Shown here piece after piece: positions 14,001 to 28,700 of a stretch of 64,000 nucleotides of DNA. The number at the start of each line of letters is the position of its first letter. Within the stretch, counting starts at the first letter, position 1. Both the position numbers and the translations under genes were made by a program. A model generated the notes under the pieces. The model was given only the letters and a program-made list of their open reading frames with translations, had not been told where the DNA came from and searched no databases. Source of the DNA: Ascarosepion bandense (Eukaryota > Mollusca > Cephalopoda > Sepiida > Sepiidae); the NCBI GenBank assembly GCA_037127315.1, contig JBBBDQ010000403.1, positions 1,748,001 to 1,812,000 on the forward strand. The letters run 5' to 3'.

Positions 14001-17000
14001 TTGCGAAGCAGACTTTGCAGAAAGTTAAAGTTTGTTATGGTTTATAAAATGGCGAGTGTTCTAAAAATAGAAACCAAGAATTCAAAATTGGGCGGAAAAA
14101 TAAGGAACCGTTTCTTTTGGTAGGTGTAGGAGTAAGAGTAGTAGTAAGAAGTAGGAGTTAAGGACAGCAGTTTTGTGTAGGAGATTTGAAAAGGGGAAGA
14201 CACTAGTCAGTTGACCACTAGAGTCCAGAAGGGATAGGCTCGTTTAACACTAGCATCCCACAGTGAAGAGAATTTAGCTAGTCCGCTCCTGTATCCACAC
14301 AAAATTTAAAGGTTGTAACTTGATGTAAATACCCAAAGTTTTATACCAAAAATAAACATCATTAATTCAAGTTTGTGTTATCTTCTAATTATACCAAAAC
14401 GAAGCAACACAACAAGTTAAATACAAAATCTTTTTTCTTTTTTCTGACTTAGCTACTTTTAATTTTTATTTGTTCCGGCTTCTGCAAAACAATTTAGAAA
14501 ATTTTTAAAAATTAATTTTTTTACAGTCAGTCAAAAACTACCATTTAATAAAACCACAAACTTTCTATGAAAATGGCACCAGCAAGCTCGTAAAATGCCG
14601 GAAGGGAGTTGTTTAAAACAATGGAGACTATGTATTTGACTAATAAATGTTGTTTTGGGAGTATGTAAAATTTTGTTTTTTATTTTCCAAAACCTTTTGC
14701 AATAAGTAAAAAATTTATTTGAGAATTACATCTCAATAGATATAAAAAAAATTGTATACATCTTACCTTTTATTTGCCGTTCTCTAAATTCTGCATAAAA
14801 TAAAATAGAGTATTTTTATGGTACAAAATTAAAGTATGCAGTTCATGTAATAGTGATAATATATTCTACTATAAATTTAAGTTGATAATCTCATCTTAAA
14901 TAACTAAAATGACGCTATTAATTAATATAACTGATATGAGTAGTTAATTTCAAAATACTATATAGTACTCACTGCACGGAAAGACACAAAATGCATTAAA
15001 CTATTATACAAAATAAAGAACCCATATCAAATATCTTTCACAACAAACCGGTTGTGTAAGTGCTTCTAAAATATTTAAAATGTGTGTAAAGTATAGTCAT
15101 AAAAAGCACGGTGGATAGCGGCTCAGATTGAGAAATCGGAGAGCCGAGTTCGAATTCTAGTCGAGTTATTACATGTACTTCTCTACTAATACCATTGGGA
15201 AAGGTATGGATCATTCTCTTCTTCCTCCAGCTATCGGTAAATATCAAGATAAATTAGGTTCTATCGCCTTGGTTGGCAACTGAACTAGGAGAAGGAAAAC
15301 TCTAAATTCAAAACTAGTCTGGAAGTGGACCACCTCGCCCAGAAAATAAAGGGGGTTTGCGTCGGGTCAACACCCCTACCTGTAAAAAATATAAAAAAAG
15401 CGTTTACTCCCACATAATTTCTCTTCTCACCCACTCCTAATCTAAATGGGCCTGTTTGATTGGCTAAGACGATTTTCCTTGACCAATCAGTGGACATCCA
15501 ATTTTGGCGGGCTCAATGCAAAAATCCTTCTATCTTCCTCTTTTTTCAAATGTTCTAGCAAAGAATCAGCGCAGACGATTATTGACGAAACCTTGTTATT
15601 CACTGAAGAATGACTTCACGCGTAGTTTGTCGATTTTTCGGCCTTCGGGGAACAAAATTTCCTCTACTTATTTGAGGATCTTTTGAAGATTCTCAGAGCC
15701 GTCTAATTTATTTGGATGTTAAAGAACATTTCATAGTTGGACTTCTAAAACCGCAAACACAACTAGTTTTGCAAGGACTTGTCTTCTCTGTTATTACTTT
15801 TTCAATTAATACTTGTTTCTTTATCTCTGACTTATGTCTTTTGTATTCCTCCTTTTCAGCAATTACAACTAAATTCACCTTAAAAAAGACAAGTTAGAAA
15901 AGCACTGGCGAAATAGAACCAGGCCAGAACGGATTGCCTTCGAGTTGGGTCATCGGTGTTGTACGCTTCACTGGGAGCATAGGCCATTTTCTCACGTAAG
16001 TGAGAAAATATAATCATGCATATAAGATATTTAAACATTATTTTGTGGTGCACTTTGAAACCGTTTTACACATGACGTCACTTACGCAACACTCGTATAT
16101 TTGAATTAAATTTGAATTGTAGTGTTACTAAAGTCAGCGTTATCAACTGTTGGAAGACAAGTGGTTCAAAATGACACTAAAAGTTAAACGTAGATTTTAT
16201 TGCTCTTGATCAAAAGCTGGCAAGTTTTAACACTTGTTGCAATTATTTCTATATATCAATTTTATGGTCTTTTAGTTTCTGTCGATGTAAACTATAGTGA
16301 GGAGACGTTTTTTTGAAGGGTAGTTGTATATTGTTGCAGATTAACGGAATTTTGCCTCGTTGTAGATAACCCACTATAAGTCATAAAAAGATTATAAATC
16401 AAGAAAAGCAAATTGAGTAGAGAAATAACATTTTATATATACACATATCAATTAAGGTTTTTACAATTAAAGTAATCCTTTAAATAAGGTTTCAACGGAC
16501 GTTTAAATGTCCATGGCAATAAAATGCTGAAAAGAGAATTAATGCTTAGGAATGTGAGAGCGTTGTAAGTAAGGAATGTCTTTGATGTATTCGCTCCTTT
16601 GGTCAGTAAGTAGTTTTGAGACAGCAAAGAAGGAAAAGATAGGTAAGGGAGGCGAGCATAGTAAGTCGCTTGATGTCGATCAAGGGAGATACTAAGTACA
16701 CTCGTCTCTCTCGAGTCTATCTGTGTGTGTCCGTCTGTCTTTCTGTCTGTCTGTCTGGCGATGCTTTCTGTATCGGCTTTTTATTTCGAATTTTTGGATC
16801 GCTGTCGATCATTTGGGAATTCACACTTGTATTTAATTCTGGGCTTCCCATTGGCCGATAAATAAAATTCGCGTAGGCTCACGAACTGGAAATTTAATAT
16901 TTAATTAATTTTTAGTTTTCAACCGGAACATCTGCACCGACGATTTTTGGTCATTTGCTTTTTGGTCGTGAGAGTGCAAACATCCGGTCTATCGCTTTGC

Positions 17001-20000
17001 TTGGTAGGTATCACCACAAAACTTGTATAAATTTTGATAGTCTGAGCATCGTTTTAATATTGGCCAACAAACTTGTGCTTCTGTTTACTTTTTCAGCATC
17101 TTCTGCAGTCAAGCTGGTCTCAAATGCAATGCCTTGAATTTTTTTTATCTTCTCAGTACAGCTGAGTGGGAGGGGGGCTATGTGGTCTGGGCAGCGCTCT
17201 CATTCCAATTCCAGATACTGTATTTCTCTAAGCATTATACGGTTTAATCCATAATACGCACCCCTAAAATTGAGCTGAAAGTGTGCGAAAATGCTTCTCT
17301 ACACACATAATACGCATCCCTTGTTTGGTCATCGAAACCTATAAATTATACCTCTCTATTTTCATTACGGCCAGAGTTTCTTACTCTTATTCAAGCTGTA
17401 ATTGAAGATATTTACCAAAATTTCCGAAAGAAAACAGAAATATCTATATTGTGCCTACTGCGCAGATTCATTAACTTGTTTTAATCTTTTCTCTTGAATT
17501 TACTGGGGTAACTTCTTGAATTCATTTTTTTAAAAAGTGTTGTAGAGTAAGAATAAGGTCTGTTCTTCTCGAGAGAATGTAGCGAACTGTTGGTCGTTTA
17601 ACTTATACAAACCCGTTTTACCGATATCCGTTTCCAGCAAAATAAAATTTCTTTTCAATTTAATTACCAGAAAAATATCGAACTTCTTGTCGCTATTTAT
17701 CTCACCCCGTAACCACGTTTCAAAAATGTTATTCACTGCAGAATGACTTCACGCGGAGTTTGCCGATTTTTCGGCCTTTTTACTTCCTTTTTGCAATTAC
17801 TACGCGGAAATTGAGTTCCGAAACCAAACAAATCGCGGAGTAATTGTTCAAAGGAAGTAAACAGACAGAAATAAGTATCCTACGCCACAAGTCATTCAGC
17901 GGTGAATCAGATATGAGAACGGTGGTAAGGGGTGAGATATAGTCCGATTTTATTCTGGCCGATAATATGAAAAAAGGTAGGTTTCTTCCATAAACAATTA
18001 TCGATTTGAGTTCAGCAAATACATTTGCATGGAATTAAGGATGTTTTGGAAAGATTTGACGGGGTAAAGGCCTTCGGGGAACAAATCAAATATCGATTAT
18101 TTTTTCAAGATCATAGAAGAAAAAGAACAATAAGAATCATCACCCAGGATGTTAATTCTCTAAAAGAATAAGTATTTTGTACTGACGATGAAATTCTTGA
18201 CAGTTATATGGAAGATTTATATTTTTATGTCGGTTTGTATTGTCTTGAAATTAACATAAATTAACATAAATTAACATAAATTTGATGAAACAAAAGTGGA
18301 GATGAAAATGTGAAAAGTTAAAATAAATTACGAACCTTTCATATCCCATCTTTTATCATAGCCTGTAAAAAGATATTTATTTGAAATATTAAAATAATAA
18401 TTCTAAATATTAGCGATGAAAATAAACCTTAATAATAAAATGTTTTGATATGAAATAGTAAAACATAATATTGGATACGTATTAAAAAGATAAACATTGT
18501 ATACAGTGGCGATTGTGGAACTCTGGAAGTGGGGGGCACTCAGAGGCCGAGATTTTTTCTGAGGAGGAGGCGGGCAAATTCAAGCAGCGTACTTTCATAC
18601 TACACCACTATCAGATTCGTATACACAACGTATCAACATATCAAGATGGGGACATTATTTTAATTAACGTCTTCCTTCAGATATGAAAATATAAGTCTCT
18701 TTCTCTCCCTAACAATATGTCTGTTTCTGTCTATCTGGTTGTTTTATTTTGTTTGTTTTTCTTTCAAACTGGTCTCTGTATGTGTCCTTAAAAAAAGCTA
18801 AATGAAAAAAGAAAAATGCTGAAGATGAATCTTATCAATATCAAAGACCGACCAGTTTCATAAATTTTTGAAGCTTATAAAAGTGGGAGGGCCAAACGAG
18901 GATCCAGCCAAAATTCGGGGGTGTGGTTGGGGGCTTGGCTCTTTCTGCCATTTTCCTCGGTAGAATCGCTACTGATTGTATACAATTTATCAAGCGAACT
19001 CTAGTTTTGACATGTTCTTTAAAAAATCGGTACCACCTCATGCAAGGCAGTAAAGCCACTAAAACACAGTGTGGAAGAATTAGGAACAGAAACATCAATA
19101 ATGAGCAGTATATGTCCCGTGAATGTTAAATTATCTATGTCCTCTTTCTTTGTTCCACAGAAATTTCAGCTGTTGTTTTTTAATTGTAAGAAAGTTTCCT
19201 TTTCATTCCTGTTTTCTTTAAAACTTCCTCGTTGTTCACATGCTCTTCCTATGGTATTCTTAGCAGTCGTCGGTAGAACTGCTTTCAATTTGCTTCATCA
19301 TCTGTGAGGTAAATTGTCCACCAACCCCTGCCTGTGTGTCAGTATACTTCTTTCGTCTCTCAGAGATTAGACATTACATAGCAGCTCTTTTATCTTTGTT
19401 TCTAAGGACATTTTCCTATTAATTAATACTTTGTTTGCTTTCATAAAAACATATTTCACCCATCCTATGCACATACAGATTTAAGTGTCCCACTTTCCCT
19501 ATGAGTTATTACATTTCTTTTTCTTCTTCATGTGTCATGTCCCTTCAGGACGTGGGCGATCACGGACATCTATTTGGCTCTGTCTTTTGTCACTCTCAAT
19601 ATTTGTCCTCTCTCAAACCTGCTTCACCATCCATTTGCTCAGGCCTAACAAGTATGTCTGGTGCTGCTTTCCCCTGCCTGTCTTTCCTTCTATCCATCTT
19701 GTGAGTATTAAGTTCTCCAGGCCCTCCTTCCTCATTACATGTCCCAGGAACCTCATCTGGCTCTTCCTGATGTTAAGTATGAGTTTTCTTCTCATTTGCA
19801 TCCTCTCCAACACGTCATTGTTGCTCATGTGCTCCGTCCATGATATCCTCAGTATAGGCGATCATGGACTTCCACTTGGCTCTGTCTTTTGTTGCTCTCA
19901 ATATTTTTTCTCTTTATATGTCTAAGCCTCGCTCTGCCATCCATTTCCTCAGACCTTAATAAGTATGTCTCACACTGCTTTCCCCTGTCTCTCCTTCCCT

Positions 20001-22653
20001 TTATCCGACCTGTGAGTATTAAGTTCTCCAGGCCCTCCTTCCTCATTACGTGTCCCAGGAAACTCATCTGGCTCTTCTTGATGTTAAGTATGAGTTTTCT
20101 TCTCATTTGCATCCTCTCCAACACGTCATTGTTGCTCATGTGCTCCGTCCATGATATCCTCAGTATCCTTCTGTAAAACCATATTTCTGCTGCCTCAAGC
20201 CCCTCCTTTATTCTTGATGAAATCGTCAAACATACTACTCAGAGTTAAATTTCTCTTTCTGTTCACAATTTGGGCCGTCACATTTGGATTCGGTCTTCTT
20301 GCATTTGATGGTTAGTCTTTTTTGCTCTATAACCTTTAGAAGCAATTCTCTTCCACATGATTGCTTCCCCGACGGCTACAATCTCCAGGAGTTTAAATGT
20401 AAGGTCAATAGACACCTCCTAACACACTAACCTGCTCCCATTCTGTCAAACACTCTTCCCATCTGCCCAACCCTCATCCTCGCTATCCTTACTCATCTGT
20501 CACCTTACTCCTGACATTCCCTATGTCTAACCACTCCTTCTCTTTACCTTCCCCTATGTAACCCCATGCGCAATAGTGGCAGTGGAATGCCTTGCTTGGG
20601 GTGAGATGATTAAAAAAAGAAAGAAAAAGTACATTGTCTAAGAGTTCTTTCAGTTTCTTTTCCGAATCTTCTATCAAGACAGGACCATATGCATAAGATT
20701 ATGCCTGTCGATATGTGATAAGTTCTCTTAGGACCATCTTGGTGATAAACCGCATCTTTGTTTTACTGTTCTATTATTGTGTATTTATTGAAATTGTTCT
20801 CTATTCAAATTCAAGCTGCTTTCTCAGTATGTTATAAATTATTCAAATATCTGAATATTCTTCCTCTGTAAATCAATCTTCCTGAGTACTTCAAGTAACT
20901 CTTAGTGTAACATCCCATCAAATTTTTCTCTATAGTGCATGAAACATCAGTATAGATTTTTCTGCATTTGTTTTATTTGTTATTTGTCTTGGACAAAGCA
21001 GCACCATTCTTGCTATCTTGGCAGTCAAATTCTACTCTGAGCACTGTTCATTAAAATGCAAAGATTACATTTAGTTATGTAGCTCAACAAGCTAATCGTT
21101 TGATGGAGTCTTGGTTTCTTTGGTAGTACTGTGGATATAAATTTACTGAGATCTTTCGAGATTTCACTGTTGTTTTATATTTCATTTATTTTTTTGGTAA
21201 CCTCATTGATAATGAAATTTTGACTTACATGGCAAAATATGGAGATAATTGGAATCCATTTCTTTAGTTCCACCAGTTCTGATCTTTAGAGCGTGGATAT
21301 GGCATGCTACTTCTGTCGAGTCAAAGTAACATAATTTTCTGTTGTGTTCCAAATGTAAAAATAAAGTTGCATTTTCTAAAGAACTTTGTGAAATAGACTC
21401 CCATATTGATACTCTCCTGAAATCTACAATCTTAACCTCAAGTCAACAGACAATTGCTATCTACCCACCTTATGCGGATAAACTTCAATTCCTATCATCT
21501 CTTCTTCCCCTCATAAACACAACCATTTTAGCAGTAACCCTTTACCTTGGATGGTTCTTGATCTTTGTAGGCTTACAGCAACATTGAGTTACCAGTTTTC
21601 ATAAGATCCCCAAAGTTAAGCAATGTCTAGATAAGTGACCACTTGAAAATGGCTGGTTCTGTAAGATGAGCAGGAGGTGTAATAGATAATGACTCAGAAC
21701 TGTTAATTAAAGAACTATATTCCAATTTTATCTCTATTGCTATATCGTGTTGACTACACCGGTTCCCATCCGATCACCGAAGTTAAGCAACATCGAGCCT
21801 GGTCAGTACTTAAATGGGTGACCATTTGGGAATACCAGGTGCTGTAAATGTAAGGACCAAGAATGTTTCACTGGTCCTCCAGGTTTGGTGGTTGGGCACA
21901 GGGCTAACAACCCTGCCCCATAAAAAACAGTTTGTTACAGAAACAGCAACAAAAAAATTGCTGCCCTATGCACCATCTGGATGTGATGGATAAATGATGA
22001 TGATGATGATTCCAATTTTAGTTGGTTCATTATATCCCTTTGATGCACAAATCCCCTTGGAAAAGGTCTGAATCCACCTATCTCCACCTCTCTTCTTTTA
22101 TTAGTAAGACTCGTATCCCTAAAATATTTTCGGGCTTTAGATAGCATGTAAAAGGGTTGATAAGCTTTAGAAAATGAATCAATGAATCAGTTGAACCTTA
22201 CATTGGGTGAATGTTAGTATAAGAAGATTAATTAAAATATAAAACTTATTTTAAGTAATATTTATCACTAGCAATATAGCCCGGTGTTGCTCGGGTGTAA
22301 TGAAAACTTTAAAACTAATCTATGGTCCTGGCGCCCAAACTCTTTGGACGTTGGCATGAAAGACTAAAAAGCAATAGTTGTTTCCAGTTAAAGCGAAACC
22401 GTAGACCGAAAGAAAAATGAATGGATGTAAGTCAAATTTTGATTTCCTGGTATCAATATCAAATAAGTTTTTTTCGTTGTAAACTGAATTTTGAAGGTTA
22501 AATAAGTCCTCTGAGTAAATGGTATCATGGCTGAGACTAAGAACTACAATTATACCTACTTAGAACCAAACCCAAAGCAAAAACTAAAATAAAAGGGCTG
22601 AAAAAAATACAAACATAAAGGCAGATAAACAGGCACACACACAAACATCTTGC

Positions 22654-22701
<48 letters not shown>

Positions 22702-25700
22702 CGATTTTCTGCACTATTGTAAGAACTGCAACCTTGAAACTTCTGAATATCGTTTCTTATGTCTTTGTCTATGACTGTATGAAATTTGATTAAAATTGAA
22801 CCACTCCTTCTATAACCCGATTTTTTCGATTATCGATTTTCAATGTTTATCAGGGATACCTCGACACAAAATTTAGCTAAGAACAGTTGCAGATGCTTAT
22901 AGTACAACTGTGTAAATTTTCAAGAAAATCGGTTCAGCTGGACACACACAGACAAAGTTCCATTTATAAATAAGTTTAAATAATGAAATATGTTTATTGA
23001 AATAAATAATTAAAAACTTACCCCAAAATATTCTGTAGGCTAATGTAAATGTGTCTATTTCAGAAAAGCTGTACCCAGGGATTTTCAATATAAACCAGTT
23101 GCTTGGATGACTAGCCAGCTCTACCACCTGTTTCATCTGAATATTTCCAACAGCAACAACAAAAACTTTCACACCTGTATTTTTCAAAGCTTCAGCTTGT
23201 TGTGCCATCTGTTCTTGATTTACAGATTTACCATTAGTAATAATGATGACAATATCCATAACATTTGGTCTGCCGCCAAATTGTTCTGTGAATGAATGTT
23301 GTCTGAGGTAATCCAAAGTTCTTCCCAAATATGGCGGCCCGTGAATATAACGTATACTGTCTATTGATTGTAGCACTTGTCTCATATTTATGCATTGATT
23401 TAAATGGAAACCTTTTATGCTGTATGTTAAGGCACCTATTCTCACAAATTTGGGAGCAATGTTGAAGTATCTGACAACCGATTTCATAAAGTTTTTAATC
23501 TTTTTAAAATCTTCTGATCCAACTGCTGAGTCAAGCACAAACATCATATTTATACGTGCTGTAAAGTAACCTGAAAAAAAGAAAAAATAAATATTAGAAA
23601 AAATCACTTGACTTTTTTATGAGAAAAGTAGTAATTTAAATTTTAACAATTTTATTTTAAACTTGAAATTTTATTGTAAAAGCAATCCGTAGACTGTTTA
23701 CAATTTGAATATCAATACTGGAAAGAGGAATAACAGTGAGCTTGAGAAACACATTTTCCTGAAAAATTGCTTTATATATTTGTGTATAAGATGACTTCAT
23801 ATATAATGGGATTCTTGATTTTTTTGCATGAATTTTAACTGTCTTCCATCCAAAAAATTACATGTGCAATCAGTAACTTAAAATGCTAGATTTTAACCTA
23901 GTGTGATCCCCTATATTTCACATATAAACTAACCACAAAAGCTTTCAATATACTCAGGGATATGCAGTCATAGAAAGATTTTATAAATTTCAACTGGCAG
24001 TAGCACTAGATGCTCAGTCAATGAATGTCATGTGTTTCCTTATAAGGAAAGAGTAATATTACCATTGCCATTCTCCTTGTATATAGTCAGTTAATTGCAA
24101 TTTGTTATCCATGAAAGAGTGAATATACTCACATTTCACCTTGTCTTTAAGAACAGAACTGCTGCACTATTCACCTCAACTTTAAAAACAATGCTGCTGC
24201 AAACACTATTCACTAAGAAAAAGGCTGTTGTACCCATTATTCACCTTGTCATTAAAACAGACCTTCTTCAACCTTCATTCACTTCATCTTAAAGAAAAAG
24301 GCTGCTGCACTCATTATTCACCTTGTCATTAAGAACAGGGCGGATGCAACCATCATTCACTTCGTCTTTAAGAAAAAGGCTGCTACACCCATTATTCCCC
24401 TTGTCTTTAAGAACAGAGTTGCTGCACCCATTAGTCATGTTGTCATTAAGAACAGGGCTGCTGCAACCATTATTCACATCATCTTTAAGAAAAAGGCTGC
24501 TGCACCCATTATTCTCCTTGTTTTTAAGAACAAGCTGCTGCACCCTTTATTCACCTCATCTCTAAGAAAAAGGCTGCTGCACCCATTATTCCTCTCATCT
24601 TTAAGAACAAGTAAGTCTCAATATAGGATATATATGAGTTGAGGTTAGGGTTATTTTCATAGAAATTAGAATTGGCGAGCAAGGTTCAAATTCTACACTT
24701 CTCAGTTGCATCTATATTTGCATAAATGTCCTTGAGAAAGGCTTAAATTCATTTCTTCTTCCTTTTCTATGGGTTCAGCCTTGGTTAGTAGCCAGTCTAG
24801 AAAGAAAACTCTAAATTCTAAAGTGTAAAGAAGGCAATGGCAACCCACTCTGTTCTCAGGCTAAGATAACAGAAAACAAAAATATTTCAAAATTTTCATA
24901 AATGTAATAAGGAAATAGACTGAAAAAGGTAGATTTTTTTCTTTTATTCAAAAATAATTTTTATAAATTAGACTTTCATTAAATCAACAATACATGTATG
25001 AATTGGATTTTAAAAGCATTTTCTACTTTCATGAGAAATTTATAACTGTTTTCTACAGACAGAATTGTTTTTTTTTTTTTTTTTTTTTAATCATTTCAAC
25101 CCGAGCAAGGCAGAAATGCCACTGATGTGCAGGGGGTTACATAAATGTAGAAAGATTAATTAGAAAAGAGTGAGGAGTACAAGCTAGTTAGAAAGGAACA
25201 ATAGAAAGCTGAGAAAGCAGGTGCAATGACAGATACATGGGCGGAGAGAACGTGAAGATTATACAGGGGAGGGGAGAGAGCTAGAGTCCAGTGGTTAGTA
25301 GGTGAGTATTAACTTTGCTTTTAAATTTCTGGAGGTCGTAGCCGTCAGGAAAGCAAGAATACAGGAGTGAGTTCCACAGGCGGGAAGTGTGAGAGAGGAA
25401 GCTGCAGGAGTAGAATTGTCGTCTGCGTTTGGCTAACCTGACTGTGAATGGGTGGGACCCAGTTGCCAGTCTGGTTGCACGGGTAAACACCTGTTGAGGA
25501 GGCATCAGTGACTTAAGCTCATCCGAAATCATATCACCCCAAGCAAGGCAGTAACACCACTGATGTGCAGGGGGCTACGTAAGAGTGAAAAGATTAGAAA
25601 AGAGAAAGCCGGAAACCACATCCTAAACAGGGAACAAGGGATGAGCCTCTTCACCTGTTCAAAAGACGTGGGTGTAGTGTGAAATTGGGCGATAGTTTTC

Positions 25701-28700
25701 ATGTAATTAATTCTGATTGTGAAGAAGTAAGTTAAAATAAGAATTGAAGATTAAGAAACAGTAAAATTTAGATTGACAGAGTGTTGTTGCCTAAGTGCAT
25801 ATTTACAAATAAAGTGTCATGTCATAAAATTTAACAACATTATACAAACCTTCATATTTTTGTTCTTGTCGATTTTCTACAAAAAAAAATATACGGATTA
25901 ATTAGATTTATTTATTTATTACATTATCAAATAAAAAAAAAATGATAATATTTAATTTTAGAGATTGAAATTGGTGACAATCTTGGACCTTTGTGTTTGC
26001 AAAAGAAAATAAAAGGAAAATTTTCCCTTGACTCTGCTATTATTATTTTCACTAACTTTACTCCTCAACATATCATGTTGAATACATCGGTTCTTGTCCG
26101 ATCACAAAAGTTAAGCAACATTGAGCTTGGTCAGTATTTAGATGGGTGACTGCTTGGGAATACTAAGTGTTGTAAGTGTTTCTTGAGGGATGTGTGTTGG
26201 GGTGCAGTGGATATCAGCTTGGAAAGAAAATTCAGGGAACCAAGTTTTAATTCCAGTTGAATGCCCTGCTTTCACTTATGCGCTAATACCCTTAGGAAAG
26301 GTACTAATCGATCCCTTCCCTCCAGTTATGGGTTAAATAACAGGACAGAATGGATTCTATAGCTTTGGTTGGCAACCAGTCTACTGCAGCAGGTATTTGC
26401 AACCTGTTGCAGAATAATTAAAATGCCTGAGGTCTATACAAGGTAGGACTTGGGACCCTACCCTTAAAAACAAATCCCAATGAATCTTTCTCCATACAAG
26501 GAAGCTGGCTCCACCCGACCAGGCTGAATGCTGAAACAGGTACAGGTACTCCTCAACAATGTTTATTGATTTAAAAATCGATGATTAGAATTTTAATAAA
26601 AATAAAACATATGATGAAAGTGAATTTATACATTTTCTTTGTTCTTGTAAACTAACAACAAGAACAATAAATGTTATTTATTTATTATACAGTTTAAATC
26701 ATTGGAAAAAAAAATTTCTAATTGCTAATCAATTTGAATTTTATAAAATGGTAAATAATAAAAATTTCCTTATAATTGGTTCACATATTTTTATGATTTA
26801 GAGAATGTTTATAAATTTATGAATAAAAAATTGTTTTTGTGTTTATTTCTATATAAATTAACAAATGATGAATATTGCATTGCATTAATTTTAAATGTAT
26901 TAATATTTAGAATTTTTGTTTTTTTTAATCATTTCACCCCGAGCAAGGCGGAAATGCCACTGAGGTGCAGGGGGTTACATAACTGTAAAAAGATTAATTG
27001 GAAAAAAGTGAGGAGTACAAACTAGTTAGAAAGGAGCAATAGAAAACTGAGAATGCAGGTGTGATGACAGATACATAGGTGGAGAGAAAGGGAAGGATAT
27101 ACGGGGGAGAGAGCTAGTGTCCAGTGGTTAGTAGATGAGTATTGACATTGCATTTAAATTTCTGGAGGTTGTAGCCGTCAGGAAAGCAAGAATATGGGAG
27201 TGAGTTTTGTGAATATAAAATTATTCTTGTAAATAAACAATCTAATAAATAGTATTTAATATTTTTGTTGTAAATTCTCAAGAACAAAAATGTATGACTT
27301 CACTTTCATTCTACATTTAAATTTTATTACAATTTTAAAAATTGCTTTTTAAAACAATAAACATTGTCAAGGAGCAAAGATAGTTAAAATAATAGTAGCT
27401 TCAAGGGGAAAACCATTCTTTTGACATTTGTTTTTTTGATATAAACAAAAGTTCAAGATTACTGAAATTGTAATTCTAAAACTGTCTTTGTTTTTATCAC
27501 ATTTATGAAATAAAAATTTCAACACAGTCTTTAAAGTTTATTTGTTTCTTTGACTAAGTGATTCTTTTCTAAATCGAGTAAATAAACAATTATATTATCA
27601 GTCAGTTAAATGCCATTCGTGAAACACGCTTGGGTGATCATGTCTCGAAAGAGACATGACTGACTGGGCAGAAGTTAATTCTGCAGTCGGTTGCCATTGC
27701 TTTCTGCAGGAGACTGGCTGCCAGAACCCAAACTGTAATTTTCTTTGACCTATAGCTAAAGTGAGAAGAGATGGATTATATTACATTATTATATTAAGTA
27801 TAATTAGTGGGGGATCAGTTTATTAGTTCATAACAATAGAAAACCGATCCCCAACTTTATGCCAAGTACGAGTTTTAATTATGTTTCCAACTATTATATT
27901 CAGTCAGTCAGTTAAGTGCCATACGTGATACATGCTTTGGGTGATCATGTCTCAAAAGAGACATGATTGACTGGGCAGAACATTATCCTGCAGTAGGTTG
28001 CCATTGCTTTCTGTGGTAGACTGGTATATTATACTTGTTCTATAATAGATGCCATGTTTCATGTGTTGGGATGTCTGTTGAGTGATGTCGCTTCATAGAA
28101 TGACAAAAGAGGCTAGACTGTTAGTCAACTGCCTGGAGTCAAGATGCATGAATTGTCTATTCATGCTGGTAAGGCCTGACCTCTGACTATACCAGCCAGC
28201 TTCTACATGGGACAGCTCATAAGACCATGACACCGTTTTATTTTTTTTTAAAATATGTTTTACCAGATATAGAAACTATCTCCAGCTTGAAGTCATCATG
28301 TTGGCAAATACCCATGACTTGCTGTTTTCTTGTTTGAAAAAAATGCCCTCACTAGTGGCATAAAAGAAAAATCCAACTCGCTTGAATCTTCATTAGGATT
28401 CCTAAAATGTCTTCTCTAGAGATAAAGAATAATATTCTAGCAGCGCAGATTCCTGTGGGAAATTATTACAAGGATGACACTATCTTTTTTTTTTTCTTTT
28501 TTTCCCCATTTTTACACTACTTGTGTGTTATACAAATGTTATAGTTTCTTGGTGTGTAAATATGTTAAACAACATGAGTTGTATTCCTTACTTCATCTCT
28601 ATGAAGGAGGGAGGATTTAGCTGAAAATATGAGAGTAGCCATACTGTTTGGAACCACACAGTGTATGAATGTCAATAAATAAACCTTCTTCTCCCAACAT

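Larger units (their letters stand above)
500..14960 (-). repeat. Tandemly duplicated intron-plus-microexon units
   Basis: After each Glu/Arg-rich exon (higher plus coordinate) the same intron text recurs: an A-rich stretch, ATTTTTATG, a run around ATATTCTAATAT, ATCATCAGATCC or variants, and TATATATCACTCA. Copies start near 500, 950, 2,605, 4,785, 6,155, 7,755, 9,765, 12,180 and 14,795. Spacing varies from about 0.45 to 2.6 kb because of later insertions. Confidence 0.8.

Noticed and set aside
18841..19307. Short frames on both strands of 68-85 codons
   Set aside because: Overlapping frames in LINE-derived or AT-rich sequence; no conserved motif.
21741..21850. Functional 5S rRNA gene
   Set aside because: Diverged from 5S at several positions, lacks a full 5' end and T-run terminator, and is joined to a SINE-like tail.
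24289..24565. Repeat protein frames on both strands (for example NGCSSLFLKD)
   Set aside because: 39-bp minisatellite; both strands open equally, which argues against coding.
25590..25640. Possible extra microexon near AGCCGGAAACCACATCC
   Set aside because: Sequence belongs to the short LINE-A-tailed repeat present at three other sites.
23571..25849. A QW-type 24-nt exon before VWA-3
   Set aside because: Expected from the other two modules, but no CCACTG-like core with flanking splice signals was found on reading.
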